Made by a program: the position numbers and the translations under genes
Notes under the pieces: model-generated
Databases searched by the model: none
What the model saw: the letters and a program-made list of their open reading frames with translations, nothing else
Told to the model about the DNA's origin: nothing
Shown here: positions 22,090-33,416 of the stretch, piece by piece
Numbering within the stretch: the first letter of the stretch is position 1
Layout of the letters: every line of letters starts with the position of its first letter
DNA from: Seriola aureovittata
Taxonomy: Eukaryota > Chordata > Actinopteri > Carangiformes > Carangidae
Direction of reading: 5' to 3'
Assembly (NCBI RefSeq): GCF_021018895.1
Contig: NC_079375.1
Location: forward strand, 523,560-587,559
Length of the DNA stretch: 64,000 nt

Positions 22090-22600
22090 ACGGGTTAGTA
22101 AGTAAAAAAAACAAAGGATCTGATAATCGACTTCAGAAAGACCAACAAAGGGAGATATGACCCATCCTCTTTCACAGTGCTGAGGTCGAGCATGTGACAA
22201 GCTTCAGGTTCCTGGGTGTCCACATCACTGAGGACCTGACATGGAACCTAAATACCTCCTCCCTGATTAAGAACGCCTTTAATTTTTGAGGATGCTGAAA
22301 AGGGCCTACTGCACTGTAGAAAGCTTTATAACATCCTGCATAACTGTGGTATGGCAACTGCACCGTCGTTGATCAGAAGCCTCAACAACAGGTAGTAAAA
22401 GCCGCTGAGCGCATCATCTGCACCTAGCTACCTGCCAACAAGGACATTTACCAGAAATGCTGTGTGCAACATCATTGGCAACCCCTCTTATTGTCTGTTT
22501 TTATAAATTGCACTTTTGTTCTGTACTGCCTTGATGACACTGCTAATTTTGTTGTATGTTGCTCTGCTCTGTATGATGACAATATACTGAATTGAATTGA
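22090..22600 (+). pseudogene. Rex1/L2-type LINE 3' end
   Basis: Frame-shifted fragments read KDLIIDFRKTNKG, FRFLGVHITEDLTWNLNTSS and VVKAAERIIC, the region after the RT palm in CR1/L2/Rex1-group LINEs. A 3' tail follows with ttttgttgtatg, gatgacaatatactg and a short attgaattga repeat, the kind of tail these LINEs carry instead of poly(A). Only the last few hundred base pairs of ORF2 survive. Confidence 0.75.
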
Positions 22601-22607
22601 GGCAGGC

Positions 22608-22781
22608 AGGCGCAGTATGAGACGGAGGCATTACCGCAACAAAGGTCCCAACGCGCTGTGGCACATGGATTTGTATGATAAACTGAAGCCCTCCAGGATT
22701 GCTATCAATGGTTGTATTGATGGTTTTGGTCACTACGTAGTGTGGATTGAGGCCTACAGAAAAAACGACCCCAAAGTGGTA
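22608..22781 (+). pseudogene. Integrase-core (rve-like) fragment
   Basis: One open stretch of 58 codons reads RRSMRRRHYRNKGPNALWHM, then DLYDKLKPSRIAINGCIDGF and GHYVVWIEAYRKNDPKVV. The WH(M/I)D.YDKL motif with a first catalytic-type aspartate, and the GCIDGF strand, belong to integrase-core proteins found as dispersed genes and transposons in fish and invertebrates. Only the first part of the domain is present; the second Asp and the Glu are absent. It lies between a LINE tail and a GATA microsatellite, with no other part of the gene nearby. No start codon can be defended. Confidence 0.65.
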
Positions 22782-22783
22782 GA

Positions 22784-22980
22784 CAGATAGATAGATAGAT
22801 AGATACTTTATCTATCCCCTATGGGAAATTTATGTGTCCATTAGCTCATTCTTGATAATAATGATGATAATAATAATAATAATAACAATAATAATAAAAA
22901 AACAGCTGATAATAAATAAACAATGATAATTAGATTAGTCCACTTCCTTTGGCTAGTATTTGAAGCTTCCAATGCGGCTG
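22784..22980 (-). repeat. LINE 3' tail with (GATA)n, minus strand
   Basis: An agatagatagatagata run leads into ctttatctatcccctatgggaaattt, then AT-rich sequence ending in agattagtccacttcctttgg. The same organisation occurs at 33793-33912, where coding remnants of a LINE follow on the minus strand. This is the microsatellite-tailed 3' end of a Rex1/L2-like LINE. Confidence 0.65.
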
Positions 22981-23280
22981 AAGCTGCCATGTCTGATTTG
23001 CGAGGGGTAGACATATAGGTGGTTTGGTTACTGAGTTTAATTTATTATGTCAAAGTTCGAAAGAGAGGGAAAAAACTGTGAACAAGCAGGTTAATTTTAA
23101 AGGCAGTGATTAGTAGGGTCTGTACAACCTTCAAGTTGTTCTGTAAACAACTAAATAGGGCCTGTGTATGTTTTACTGTTAGTTTTCACAACACGGGATC
23201 AACATGGGTTATGAGCGACCCAATCTAAATTGTTCTTGTTCAGGGATGTATTAAGCTACAATAGTAGCAACCAGAGGGAG

Positions 23281-23890
23281 CTAGTCCTGTAGCTGCCTTG
23301 CTTTACAATCAGCAAACCCCAGCAATGAGTAACTAAGGTGGTTAGTCCTCCAAGGGATAGAACTCAAAGTTGAACAGTTAAAGACCCACGTTACTGTGTC
23401 AAAATTGGAACCCCTTGTGTGGCTGGAACTCAAAATTGACCCGGTCCAGGTACAGTAACTATCAAAATTGGAACCTCCAAATGAAGGGATCACCTTATAG
23501 TGTCAAAGCTGAGAGCAGACTGAGATGAACAGGGGACAGGAAAAGTTACTCTGGAGGAGAGAATCAATCACCAAAAGGAAGCCACTCTTGAAACTACAGT
23601 CTCAGTTGTGCCACTGTAATGCCTTATCACACAGTAAGCATTCCTCAGCAGTGAGTAACTCTGAGGTAGTTGGACCTCAAAGGGATAGAACTCAAAATTG
23701 GACAGTTAAGGACTCACATTACTGTCAAAATTGGAACCCCTTCCTAAGACGTCACTGGTGAGCAGTGATCACCTTATGGGTAGAACTCAAAATTTAACAG
23801 ATCCAGGTGCAACAACTTCCAAAATTGGAACATCCAATTGATAAGCCCACCCTATAGTATCAAAGCTGAAAGCAATGCAGACTGAAGAGC
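23281..23890 (+). repeat. Diverged ~326-bp direct duplication
   Basis: Two units share gagtaact, agggatagaactcaaa(g/a)ttg, cagttaa(a/g)gac, tcaaaattggaacccctt and gatcaccttat, offset by 326 bp (for example gagtaact at 23327 and 23653). Within each unit the phrase (tc)aaaattggaac recurs, so shorter internal repeats exist too. No coding signal. Confidence 0.7.
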
Positions 23891-24480
23891 ATCAGCAAAA
23901 GGGCAGTCACACTGAATAGAGAATCAGTTTTCATCAAGTTTTACAATAAACTTAAAATCAGTCTATGATGTTCACTGATGTAGCCTACTAGAAAATGCCT
24001 TTAAAAGGAGAAAACTATTTCATTAGAAGTGATATAATGATATAGTGATATAGTGAAGACACATAAGAGTACATGTCAAATCTCAAAATCAAATAGTGTT
24101 GACACTTGATAAGAATTTGATAATGTAATCTAAATCTGGGGTTAGTATAGGGATTTATACTGAAGGAAGAAAAGCTAAATTGAAACTATTTGTCTAAAAT
24201 ACTTTACCTTAATGCTGTTACTAGTGTGTTAGCTTACTAGATTCATAGAACCACAAGCAGTTTTAAAACGATTAGGCTTCAATTGAATCAAAACCTTAAG
24301 TTTAACAACTACAAGTGTGTTAGTTCTACAGTTGAAGTGATTAATCTAAGAACTTGGGTTAATTCAATAGTGTGAGTAATCAGCAGCAAGATTTTGACAT
24401 AGCAAATTATGCATAGCAGCATTAGATTTCAATATGTTGCATGCACATATTCAATGTTTGAATAATTCAATCCTCAAACT
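23891..24480. other. No recognisable gene
   Basis: AT-rich sequence without recognisable elements. Confidence 0.5.
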
Positions 24481-24489
24481 CAGTTAACC

Positions 24490-24861
24490 AAATCGGCCAC
24501 TAGGTGACGCCAGATTTTTATCAGCTTGTTTTACAAAGAGAGGGGGTGAGGTGACGTCAGTAATGACGACCTTAGTACCGCCCACTGATAGACCTGCGTT
24601 AGCCAGGTAGGAAAAGTTTCATTTCAGTCAGAGTGCAGACAGAGAAACTTCTTTGCGAAGTTTCGAATAACAGCGAGGTGTGGCGGCCTCAAGCATGCTT
24701 AGCAAGTGGGTATTACTTGATTACATTTGCAACATTTTCACTGCAAGTACTGTCTGGGATGTTCAATAAAGCATAAGCACTTTCATGCACAGTTTCAACC
24801 ACAAGGGTGTTCACTGGCTTCAAGCAAGCAAGCACTTTATTTCTGAACACATTTTATACCT
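24490..24861 (+). repeat. LTR-like sequence
   Basis: A cgccactaggtgacgcc-type stretch, a GC-richer region and a polyadenylation-like ttcaataaagcataagc (24758-24774) resemble an LTR, but I could not find a partner LTR or coding region. It is cut by the element starting at 24862. Confidence 0.3.
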
Positions 24862-25230
24862 CAGGGGTGTCCACAGAGCCAGGGTGGCCGCGGGGTTGTA
24901 AAAAGTAGTGAAAGGTAGTAAATTAAATTAAGCCAAATTAAGGCCAGTAAAAAGTAGTGAACGTAAACGTCATCTGACGAGGTAGTACATTTTTGAGCCT
25001 CCATCCAACTGGACCTTTGCATTTTTCAATTTATGTAACTTACCTGCAGGCCATTATATTATTAAACTTTCGTGAATTTATTTCTATGTTGCAAGTAAGA
25101 CCTGAGTGATAGGAATATTATCAATGGAATGATGTACGTGCATTGGTCACGTGCGCGTGCGCGTTGAATCTGGCTGCCTGGCTGGCTCACAGCCAAAACA
25201 TCTGTGTGAGTTCGTTAGTTTACTACAGAC

Positions 25231-25782
25231 ATGGGCAAATGCAAGTTTTCTGACCTCTGGATGGAAGAATCAGCATTTAAAGACTGGCTTCGGCCAGTAG
25301 TTGGCAACAACCGAGAGGCTTACTGCAACGTCTGTAAGAAGACTATACATATTACGTGGATGGGGGTGAAGGCGGTTAAATCGCACATGGAGTCGACTAG
25401 CCACCAAGCAAGGATGCGGGGTCGTAACTCGCAGCTACCCCTGTCACTATTTTGCACCGGCACTAGTGCTAGCAGTGCTACATCGGCTACTACGGCTACA
25501 TCTACGCCCTCGTCCTCAACCTCCACTGCTCTCTCAACCTCCCCTGCTCCTGGGCAATCCACTGCCAATAATCCTACAGCCAGGATTCAGACATTCTGCA
25601 CTACCACCGCTAGGTACTGTGGTGGCATGGGGGCAGTGCTAACTGCTAACTCCTCTAAGGCATGTCCCCTTGGGTCTGCTTTAAGCTGCCTGTCCATAAC
25701 TTGGCCTATGCTGTCCCAAATTGTCTCATTCTTTTTCCTATGTGCTGCATGTGGTGAGCTTATACAACAGGACTATGGGTAA
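25231..25782 (+). pseudogene. BED-like zinc-finger protein of a transposon, truncated
   Basis: The frame starts MGKCKFSDLWMEESAFKDWL and has CNVCKKTIHITWMGVKAVKS with SHMESTSH, a C-X2-C...H-X5-H finger at residues about 31-59. A Ser/Thr/Ala-rich linker follows (residues 79-115). This N-terminus is typical of a widespread fish transposon protein in which a catalytic region follows. Here the family sequence stops near TARIQTFC and the last 60 residues look unrelated and hydrophobic, consistent with an internal deletion. DNA binding at the element ends is a plausible ancestral role. Confidence 0.6.
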
Positions 25783-25804
25783 ATTTACACCAGACTTACA
25801 CTTA

Positions 25805-26075
25805 AAGTTTGCTCTCTCTCTCTCTCTTTCTCTCTCTCTGTGTGTGTTGGCCAGTTGTTGTGCCCAGTGTCGAACTTAAATTAAGTTATTTTTTCTGAAA
25901 GTGTAAGTCTTGTAATTGTTATGCAACTGTTTTTGACTTTTTGACATTGAGTAAAACCTATGGACCAAGAGATGTTGTGACCTCTTGATTAATTCAACTC
26001 CTATGGTCATGGCTCTATGCTGCCCCCCCCCCAGGAGCACTCGTGCCCCTAAGTTTTAAAAAAAAAAAAAAGAGC
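25805..26075. repeat. Simple repeats: (CT)n, C-run, A-run
   Basis: (CT)n then (TG)n at 25811-25850, a C run near 26024-26033 and an A run near 26058-26073, all inside the zinc-finger element. Confidence 0.8.
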
Positions 26076-26216
26076 ACAGAAAAAATAATGGGGGCACAGG
26101 TAGGTCACACTTTACGCCGCTACAGTTGTAGCAAAAAAGTTGTGCTGGTAGTAAAAAATATTGTGAAGGTAGTAAAAAGGTAGTAAATTCATCCCTGAAT
26201 CTCTGTAGACACCCTG

Positions 26217-27765
26217 TTTTAAGTAACCGCTATTTTCAACACCAGTCCTCTGGGACTTAAAGCAAACAAACACAATTGTACTGCGTTACTACTCAGACCA
26301 CAGGGTATTCACACAGTAACAAAGTTACGTTCAAAAACAGCTCATTTCCAACATCGCTATTTTTCAACACGGGTCCGCTTAAGGACTGCAAACAAGCAGT
26401 TCAAATACTTTATTCTCTCTCAGTCCAACAACACGAGTATTTCACCATTTTCGGTACACAAACACTGTATGTGTGATCACATAGGAGAGACAATCTCTTT
26501 ATTGTTGCGGCAGCGCCAGCTAGAGCTGCTAGCGGGTCAGGTAGCTAATCCAGCTGGTTAGTACAGAGGGTCTGAGGCGGTCTAAATTCTCCGGAACACG
26601 CGGATAAATTTAGCCACACTCAGGACTGGTTAACGACTATTGGGACACGCAATAGCCGATACCAGCCAACAGGCCTTTTCTATGACCATTTCATCACGCT
26701 GTTGCATGCAAGTTCAGACAAATAGCTTAAGGCTACCAGGCTGCAGCCTCAACACTTTTATCAGTGTTTGTAGCAGAGTTGCTTAGAGCTACACTACAGC
26801 TACTAGTCTGGGGTTTACTGTCGGTGCAGTAACCCACTTCAACAATATTAATAATCAACGTCCACGTAATTATAAACACAACTTCACAAATTGAAGGCTA
26901 ACCTTGAATTGTGAATGTACAGACAAGGTAACAGGTTTAACCATTAAGTGCTCACACACAACAAGCAACAAGCAGCCAAGCCAATATCCAGCTGAATCAA
27001 ACATTATTTTGTAGTAATGATTGTGATATTAAAAATCGGCCTCACGCTCTGCACCAATAATAATGTAGCATTGACGCCAGAATTTAGAATTTGCTCTCGT
27101 TGAAATGGCGCACCAGTCCTCTGAGAGAACAACAATGAAAAACTTCATTGATAAATTTGTCAATCTAATATCAGAAGCCATGACTTCTCGATTCAATGGA
27201 TCTCCAGTCTCTACTTCAAAAGAACACAACAGGACAACAACTGGATGTAAATAAAAAGTTTATTAACTATAGAACTAGCTACAGAGCAAAAGCAATGTGT
27301 AATATTCATCAAGATGAAAATAATAAGAAATGAGCAGAGTGATGAGTTGGCAATGGTGGGAGAGAATTTGTTATGGCTATACACTATTGCTATACAGCTA
27401 ATGATACTATGTGTATGAATGAGATTTGGTAATTAAATATTACTATATTTCCACATCAACCCTGTCATGAGCAGATTGTTAAGACCGGCCTACTGTGAGT
27501 TGCGCTGTAGCTGGAAACCCCTAGCTGGAACCCAGGTGGCTGTGGTTGCCGTGGTAACCCTGGAGACGTGGGATTTAGGTGGATTCTCCTGGTGGCCGTG
27601 TCCCGTTATCACGATGACGGATTCTGCCGATGTCTCAGCGGTTCAGCCCTGGTGGAGTTTGCCAGACTTTCTGTCTCGGGCTCTCTTGATTTCTGCTCGG
27701 CTTCTCTGCAGGCGGTCGTGCAGATGTTATCTGCTGGTGTCTCTTGCAGGTTGATGCGAAATAAA
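26217..27765. other. No recognisable gene; degenerate repeats
   Basis: The first part (26239-26470) repeats a loose motif (caacac..., aagcaaacaa, ctttatt) that also occurs at 24796-24845. The rest, with gccagctagagctgctagcgg at about 26515 and an ataaaaagtttatt near 27250, shows nothing I can name. Frames at 27029-27229 and 27467-27771 lack recognisable domains. Confidence 0.45.
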
Positions 27766-27773
27766 CTCTAAAG

Positions 27774-30718
27774 CAGTGATTCCCAAACTGGGGTACGCGT
27801 ACCCCCAGGGGTATGCAATGTGACGTAGGGGGTACGCGAAAAAAAACAAAAAAAACATGATTTGCAAACAGCCTGATTATATTTTGAAACTGGCGTATAA
27901 ATAGATATACAGTCTAGACTTGGACTTGGGAGGACTTGATGCGGAGAGGGCGGCTGAGCTGGATGGTAACGTTACTTAAAATGGCAGGGGTTTCCTCCAC
28001 CTGCTCCTCGGAGCGCTTCTTGGTAAATTTAAATGAAAACAAGCTGCTTTGTTTTGCCATGTTGACGTTTTATATTATAGCTACCGTCTGTGTCTGTCTC
28101 ATTGAACTTGCTTGAAAAGCAATGAACGTCATTCATTTCATTGGATCACTTGCTGGTGACAATGCAGGCTGTGGGCAGGCTTATGAGTCCACACGTGGGG
28201 TAGAAGCCGCTGATTGGCTGAGAAGCTTTCACTCAAAGCTTTCCTCAGACTGCTTATTGGATGAACCGCTAGAATGAAAACTAATGTGTCCGAAATCACT
28301 CACTCACTATGGGCCTGGGTCAAAATGAGTGGGCCCAGGCCCTCACGGGCCCAATAGTAGCGCCGCAGATGCTCGAGCTAGTGTTCAGTGAATTAATTGC
28401 ACTGCCAAAGTCGGCCACCCGACCCCCGGCTAACTGCCGAAAATGGATAAATGGCTAAAAAGGATAAATTGCCCTTCCAGAGGGACATCAACTGCTATCA
28501 CCAGTCAGCTCACAGTCGAAGGTGCACTTTCCAGCGACAACAACCCACGTTATTCTTCACCTTCAAGGTCTACCTTTGAGCGGGATGCTAGTAGCGATGC
28601 ACCTGTGGCTAGCCAAGCTGCTAGCATAGCCACGGACAGCGACGAGGAGTCGGATGCCGAGCCTCCTGGTGCGGGAAAGCAGGCAGCGACAGACAGAAAC
28701 AACCTCATCAAAAAGGCGCAAATATGATGAAAACTACATTGCTTTGGGATTCACTTGTATCAGTACTGGTGGATTTACACGGTCACAGTGTGTTATATGT
28801 GCAAAAGTACTGTCTCACAACTCAATGAAACCTTCACTGTTGCGCAGACGTTTAGAAATGAAACATGCTCATTTGAAAAATAAGCCACGGGAGTTTTTTG
28901 AACGAGAATTGAGAAGACTTCTATCAGTAAGACTTGCATACGGGAGACAGATAACGTTAATAGGAGCGGGCTACAAGCATCTTACATGGTGAGTTACCAA
29001 GTGGCTAAAACTGGCAAGCCACACGCTATTGTGGAGGACTTAATTGTCCCTGCTGCCACGGATATGGTTGGGACAATGCTGGGGGAAAAGGCCAAAAAAG
29101 CTATACAGACCATGCCTTCATCAAACAAAACTGTTTCTCGGCGCATCAGTGACATGGCAGAGGACGTTTTAAAACAGCTACCACATCGTGTACGAGCCAG
29201 TGAATTTTACGCACTACAGCTGGATGAGTCGACAGATGTAGCGGGCCTGGCACATATTCTGGTATATGTGCGGTACATTCATGAAGGGACAATTAAGGAG
29301 GACATGCTGTTCTGTAAATCTCTGGAAACAAGGGCAACTGGAGAGGACATTTTCAAAATGCTGGACACCTTTGTGACATCAAACGGACTTATGTGGACAC
29401 AATGTGTTGACATCTGCACAGATGGTGCAAAGGCCATGACCGGGAGACACAGCGGAGTAGTGACGCGCGTGCAAGCGGTTGCGCCTGATGCCACTTGGGT
29501 TCACTGCAGCATCCACCGAGAGGCTCTTGCTGCCAAGGGAATGTCTGCCAGCCTGAAGAATGTTTTGGACACAACAGTGAAAATGGTGAACTTTGTGAAA
29601 GCCAGGCCCCTGAACTCTCGCATATTTACTGCATTATGCAGTGAAATGGGCAGCGATCATGAGACGTTACTACGTCACACAGAGGTACGCTGGTTATCAA
29701 GAGGCAAAGTATTGACACGTTTCTTTCAACTCAAAAATGAACTTAAGATTTTTTTCAGTGACCATAACTTTCATTTGTCTGAATATTTGCACAATGAAGA
29801 GTTCCTTACACGCCTGGGTTATCTGGCCGATATTTTTTCTCGCCTGAACGAACTTAATCTTGGATTACAGGGGGTTTCCGCAACCATATTTAACGTGCAA
29901 GATAAAATTGAGGCCATGATAGAGAAGTTGAACCTCTGGTTAAACTGCACGGAGAACAACAAAACAGACGTCTTTCCGTCGTCGTATGACTTTTTGTGCG
30001 CAAATGAACTGTGTTTGACAGACAGTGTGAAACATGACATAACCGTGCGCCTCAGTGAGCTGGCTGCACAGCTGCGCAGGTGTTTCCCCGAAACTGACAG
30101 GTCAGATAGTACATACATCCATTTACAGCTGTGCCAGCTTCTTTATCAGTATCTGAACAGGAGAGTCTCATTGAGATTTCAACCAATGGATCCCTGAAAA
30201 TTGCATTTAATGAGAAGCCACTGCCAGATTTCTGGATCGGACTGCGCACAGAACAGCCTGCGCTGGCCAAACACGCTGTCAAGACCTTGATGCCCTTTGC
30301 CACCACGTACTTGTGTGAGAGTGGATTCTCAGCTCTGACAACTATGAAAACAAGATACAGAGTGAGACTTTGTGTGGAGAACGATTTAAGACTCAGACTT
30401 TCTCAGATTCAGCCAAATATTGCAGAGTTATGTGCGTCCTTTCAAGCACACCCTTCTCATGAAAGCTGTGGTGAGTTTGTACTTCAGTTTGACTGAATAT
30501 GTTCTAGAAATGTTTGTTAAGTTTCTTTTTTCAAAAGTGAACTGGTATTGCTCACTGAAAATGCTGTAAAAATGGATCTATTTGGTGAAAGATTTTATTT
30601 GATGTGTTATATGTATATGTGTGTGGTGGTGTGTGTGTGTGTGTGTGGGGGGGGGGTACATGGCTGGAGGTCAGATGTCTGAAGGGGTACGTGGCTGTGA
30701 AACGTTTGGGAACCACTG
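27774..30718 (+). mobile_element. hAT transposon (ZBED5/SCAND3-like), near full length
   Basis: The left end cagtgattcccaaactgggg and the right end gtttgggaaccactg are inverted complements over about 15 bp with one mismatch. Flanks ctctaaag (27766-27773) and ctctaaga (30719-30726) are a slightly diverged 8-bp duplication, as made by hAT transposases. The left arm contains a ggggtacgcgtacccc palindrome, and the right arm has a ggggtacgtgg counterpart. Length is 2.9 kb with one transposase gene. A (TG)n plus G-run (30633-30657) lies near the right end. Confidence 0.88.
28443..30496 (+). pseudogene. hAT transposase, ZBED5/SCAND3-like
   Basis: This enzyme class excises and reinserts the element in the nucleus. 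Reading frames in order: MDKWLKRINCPSRGTSTAIT (28443); a BED-type finger region KRRKYDENYIALGFTCIS, CVICAKVLSHNSMKPSLLRR with KHAHLKNKP (28705-28890); and from 28986 an uninterrupted 403-codon catalytic part with LQLDESTD (29217-29237), ICTDGAKAMTG (29412), HCSIHREALA and RWLSRGKVL. From about 30165, in another frame, follow FNEKPLPDFW and the dimerisation region ATTYLCESGFSALTTMKTRY. Three frame changes (near 28680, 28955 and 30160) break it. Cellular relatives such as ZBED5 are domesticated, but TIRs and frameshifts mark this as a transposon. Confidence 0.88.
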
Positions 30719-32560
30719 CTCTAAGACAATTCACTTTGGCTGGATAACTTTAGCTGAGACTGGCGTTGACCAGATGACTTTAAACTGTCAAAAAATAGAT
30801 ATGTTGTATTTCATTATAACATTTACTTTAAACAGGTTTACCACAGGGTGCTAGTGTCAGGTCTGAGCAGCCAGCCGTGTTTTTATTTAATTCTGTTAGT
30901 GGGAGATCTGAAATTCAAATGATACATACAATTTATTGTGGAGATGTCAGTTGGCAGAAATGTTTGTTTTTAATTCTGGATTTGATTTTTGATTTCCTTG
31001 TGGGTTGATTATTTTGAGTGAGTTATTTGTTTATATTGCATGATTTAGTTATTGCATGAGTTGTTTCGTTAATCCTTTATTGATATTGTGCTGTGTGTGT
31101 TCTTTATTGATGTGCGCATTTTTTTGACATTTCTGCCATTGAGCCCCTGGACTGAGACAGCGGAAGTGGGTCAAATCAGCTCAAAGACTTGCACCTGGGT
31201 AATTGGACAACTCGGCTCTCAGCCAATCCGAAGGAGAGTGACTCTGTGGACAATGGCCAGCTGTGTTTCTGGATGATTCTGCTAGTGGGAAGTCTGAAAT
31301 GCACAATACATACAATTTATTGTGGAGACACTGCAGTTTTGTTATGTGCTAGCTCAGAATATCAGACAAGTACTAACACTTTCTTTCAGAGTTAAGATAC
31401 AAACCATCTCTGCAAAACAAAGTAAAACTGAAAATTATTCTCACCTTAGCATCAACAGTGTAGATGACAAAACACACATCTTTGGTTTGCTGCAAGTTCT
31501 GGAAAAACATCCTCATCCACCTCTATGCCCTGCTCATCTGTGACTTTCAGCTCTGTATTTTCTGGAATGAGGAACTTCTGCACTGAAGCATAACAATCAA
31601 TATTTAATTTAAGAGAAGTTTTATTACTTCTCCTTTCATGAGATGGTACAAAACATACCGAACATACCTGCACTGATAAAATCTGAGAAGCTGACTTCTT
31701 TCAGTTTCACATATTTCTTTGTCACTCTGTGTTTTACCTTTATCAACATCTTGACCGCTGTTGGTAGCTATTATGGTAGCTGTTATCAAATGTTTGGCAT
31801 GTTTAATAGCATAATATTAATCCATAAACATGTTTATGTGGTGTGCTAGCCTGCCTTCATTACCCAGCTCAACTGTTTGCTTATTAGCTAAGCTAGGTTT
31901 AGCATCTGAGGCAAGTGTCTCCGTCATTTACTTGAAAAATTGTCTCATCACAAGGTTGCATTGTTGGCTAGGCTGTTATTTCAACCATAATTGTAGGAAA
32001 ATGTACGAAGCGGTACCTTGTTGACATTCCTTCACTGCATGTCCCATGTTGTAACCGTTACGTCCGAGCTGTGCAGAGTGTACCGCTAAAGGAAACGATG
32101 CACGCTCAGTAAGTATGTTGAAAGAAACTAGAAACACTATAAGCTAATGTTAACCACTTTATAATTCACACAGAAAAGTAATGAGGAGTATAGATTTAAT
32201 TTCATGCACCAAATCACGGAGCAAAATGCATGAAGCTATCAAGTTATTTTCAGCACATTCAACAAATAAGGTGCAAGCATTAACCTAAGCAGCTAACTAG
32301 CAAGTTCGTCCAAGCATAAAATATGCAGCTATATTACACTGACATATAATCCCCCACTGCATAACATATAGTTTGAAAGGTAAAATGGCACTCTTACCTG
32401 CCTCAATTGAACACTGCTGGGCGTGGCCGACAACAAATACGAATCAACACCAACTGTGGTAATGAATCAGCTCCTCAACACCCAGTGGATGAACACCTAA
32501 ACTCTGCCCAAGAGTGTCCCTGAACACCAGCTGTAGTATAATTGAGATAAAGAACTAAAA
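30719..32560. other. No recognisable gene; a diverged direct repeat
   Basis: A 60-bp stretch at 30891-30952 (tctgttagtgggag..., acatacaatttattgtggaga) recurs at 31268-31335 with substitutions. No frame has a recognisable domain. Confidence 0.5.
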
Positions 32561-32573
32561 AAATCTAAGTCTT

Positions 32574-33416
32574 TCACACTTTTTTGTGTAACTCCTGATT
32601 TTTCAGCTCCAGAAATTTGTTGTGCGGGAGGTGGCGGTCCACAGCCAATCCGCTCTCAACCATGACACATGCTAGTCGTCTACATAGACCTGACCAGCGA
32701 TGGACTTCAGATAGTTTATCAAACTTCTTCAGTACCAGTTCCTCTAAATCTGGAAGCAGCGGTACAGAAAAAGAACATGACTGACTCACTTCATCATCAA
32801 AACGGGAAGCTGTGTGGTCTGTCTCAGCTGGCATTTCAATTTCCAATGCTTGAGCGGACCAAGTAACGAGTTGGCAATAGAGGGGAGGTGGTTGCTCCTG
32901 CTCCTCCTCCACCTGGCTTGCCTCCAAACACAGCTGACGGGGGGAGGTCTCCTCTGACTCAAACCCCAGAATGTCAATCTCCCCTTCATCTGATGCATCA
33001 GATATGGGACGCACTAGGTCAAGCTCCTCCTGCCCCACCTGGACATAGGAGGGATGCTGTACAGTAAATGGAGCTGCCACAGGGGAGCGTATTGTCAACC
33101 CTTTCCCAATGACTGCACATAGGGTAAGGACCTATTGAGGTTCAACCCCCACTTGGTCATTCCAAACCACCACTCTTGGCTGCTTCGCCTGCTGGAGCTG
33201 CCCAATGAAAGTGGCTGGACGCTTGTGAGGGAATGCTAGAGCCCTAGCCTCCTTCACTATAGTTGGCAGAATAAAACAGTTCATACGGGATGCTGGGTCC
33301 TGGCTGCCCATGTCCGGCCCTAAGCTATGGACACACTGATCATGACCATCCTCCATTGGCATTTTTAACCCACAGCCCAAACTGGTTTGGGCTACCAAGT
33401 TTGCCATTTCTGCCAT
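32574..33416 (-). pseudogene. gag-like frame, possibly DIRS ORF1, one stop
   Basis: On the minus strand one frame runs from an ATG at 33416 to 32574, 280 codons interrupted by a single stop at about 33129-33131. The N-terminal part has MPMEDGHDQCVHSLGPDMGS, resembling the GHD.C..CLG segment in DIRS-type ORF1 proteins of fish; the expected second Cys of that motif is Ser here. The C-terminal part has acidic DASDEGEIDILGFESEE and LPDLEELVLKKFDKLSEVHR. No tyrosine recombinase or RT is nearby, and no inverted or split repeats were found. It could also be a broken single-exon gene of unknown role. Confidence 0.4.

Larger units (their letters stand above)
24862..26216 (+). mobile_element. hAT-like non-autonomous element with zinc-finger gene
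   Basis: The left end caggggtgtccacagag (24862-24878) and the right end ctctgtagacaccctg (26201-26216) are inverted complements with one gap and one mismatch. Subterminal gtagtaaa(tt) motifs occur in both arms in direct orientation (about 24936 and 26178). Between them is one gene with a zinc finger but no transposase core. Size is 1.35 kb. The 8-bp flanks (ttatacct / ttttaagt) match poorly, so target duplication is not demonstrated. Confidence 0.55.

Noticed and set aside
23281..23890. CRISPR-like array
   Set aside because: Repeats are long, diverged and irregularly spaced, and the genome is a vertebrate one.
25231..25782. Host BED zinc-finger gene
   Set aside because: Bounded by inverted ends and lacking the downstream family sequence; better explained as a deleted transposon.
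28443..30496. Domesticated host gene of the ZBED5/SCAND3 type
   Set aside because: Frameshifts together with paired terminal repeats and a near-matching 8-bp duplication mark it as a transposon copy.
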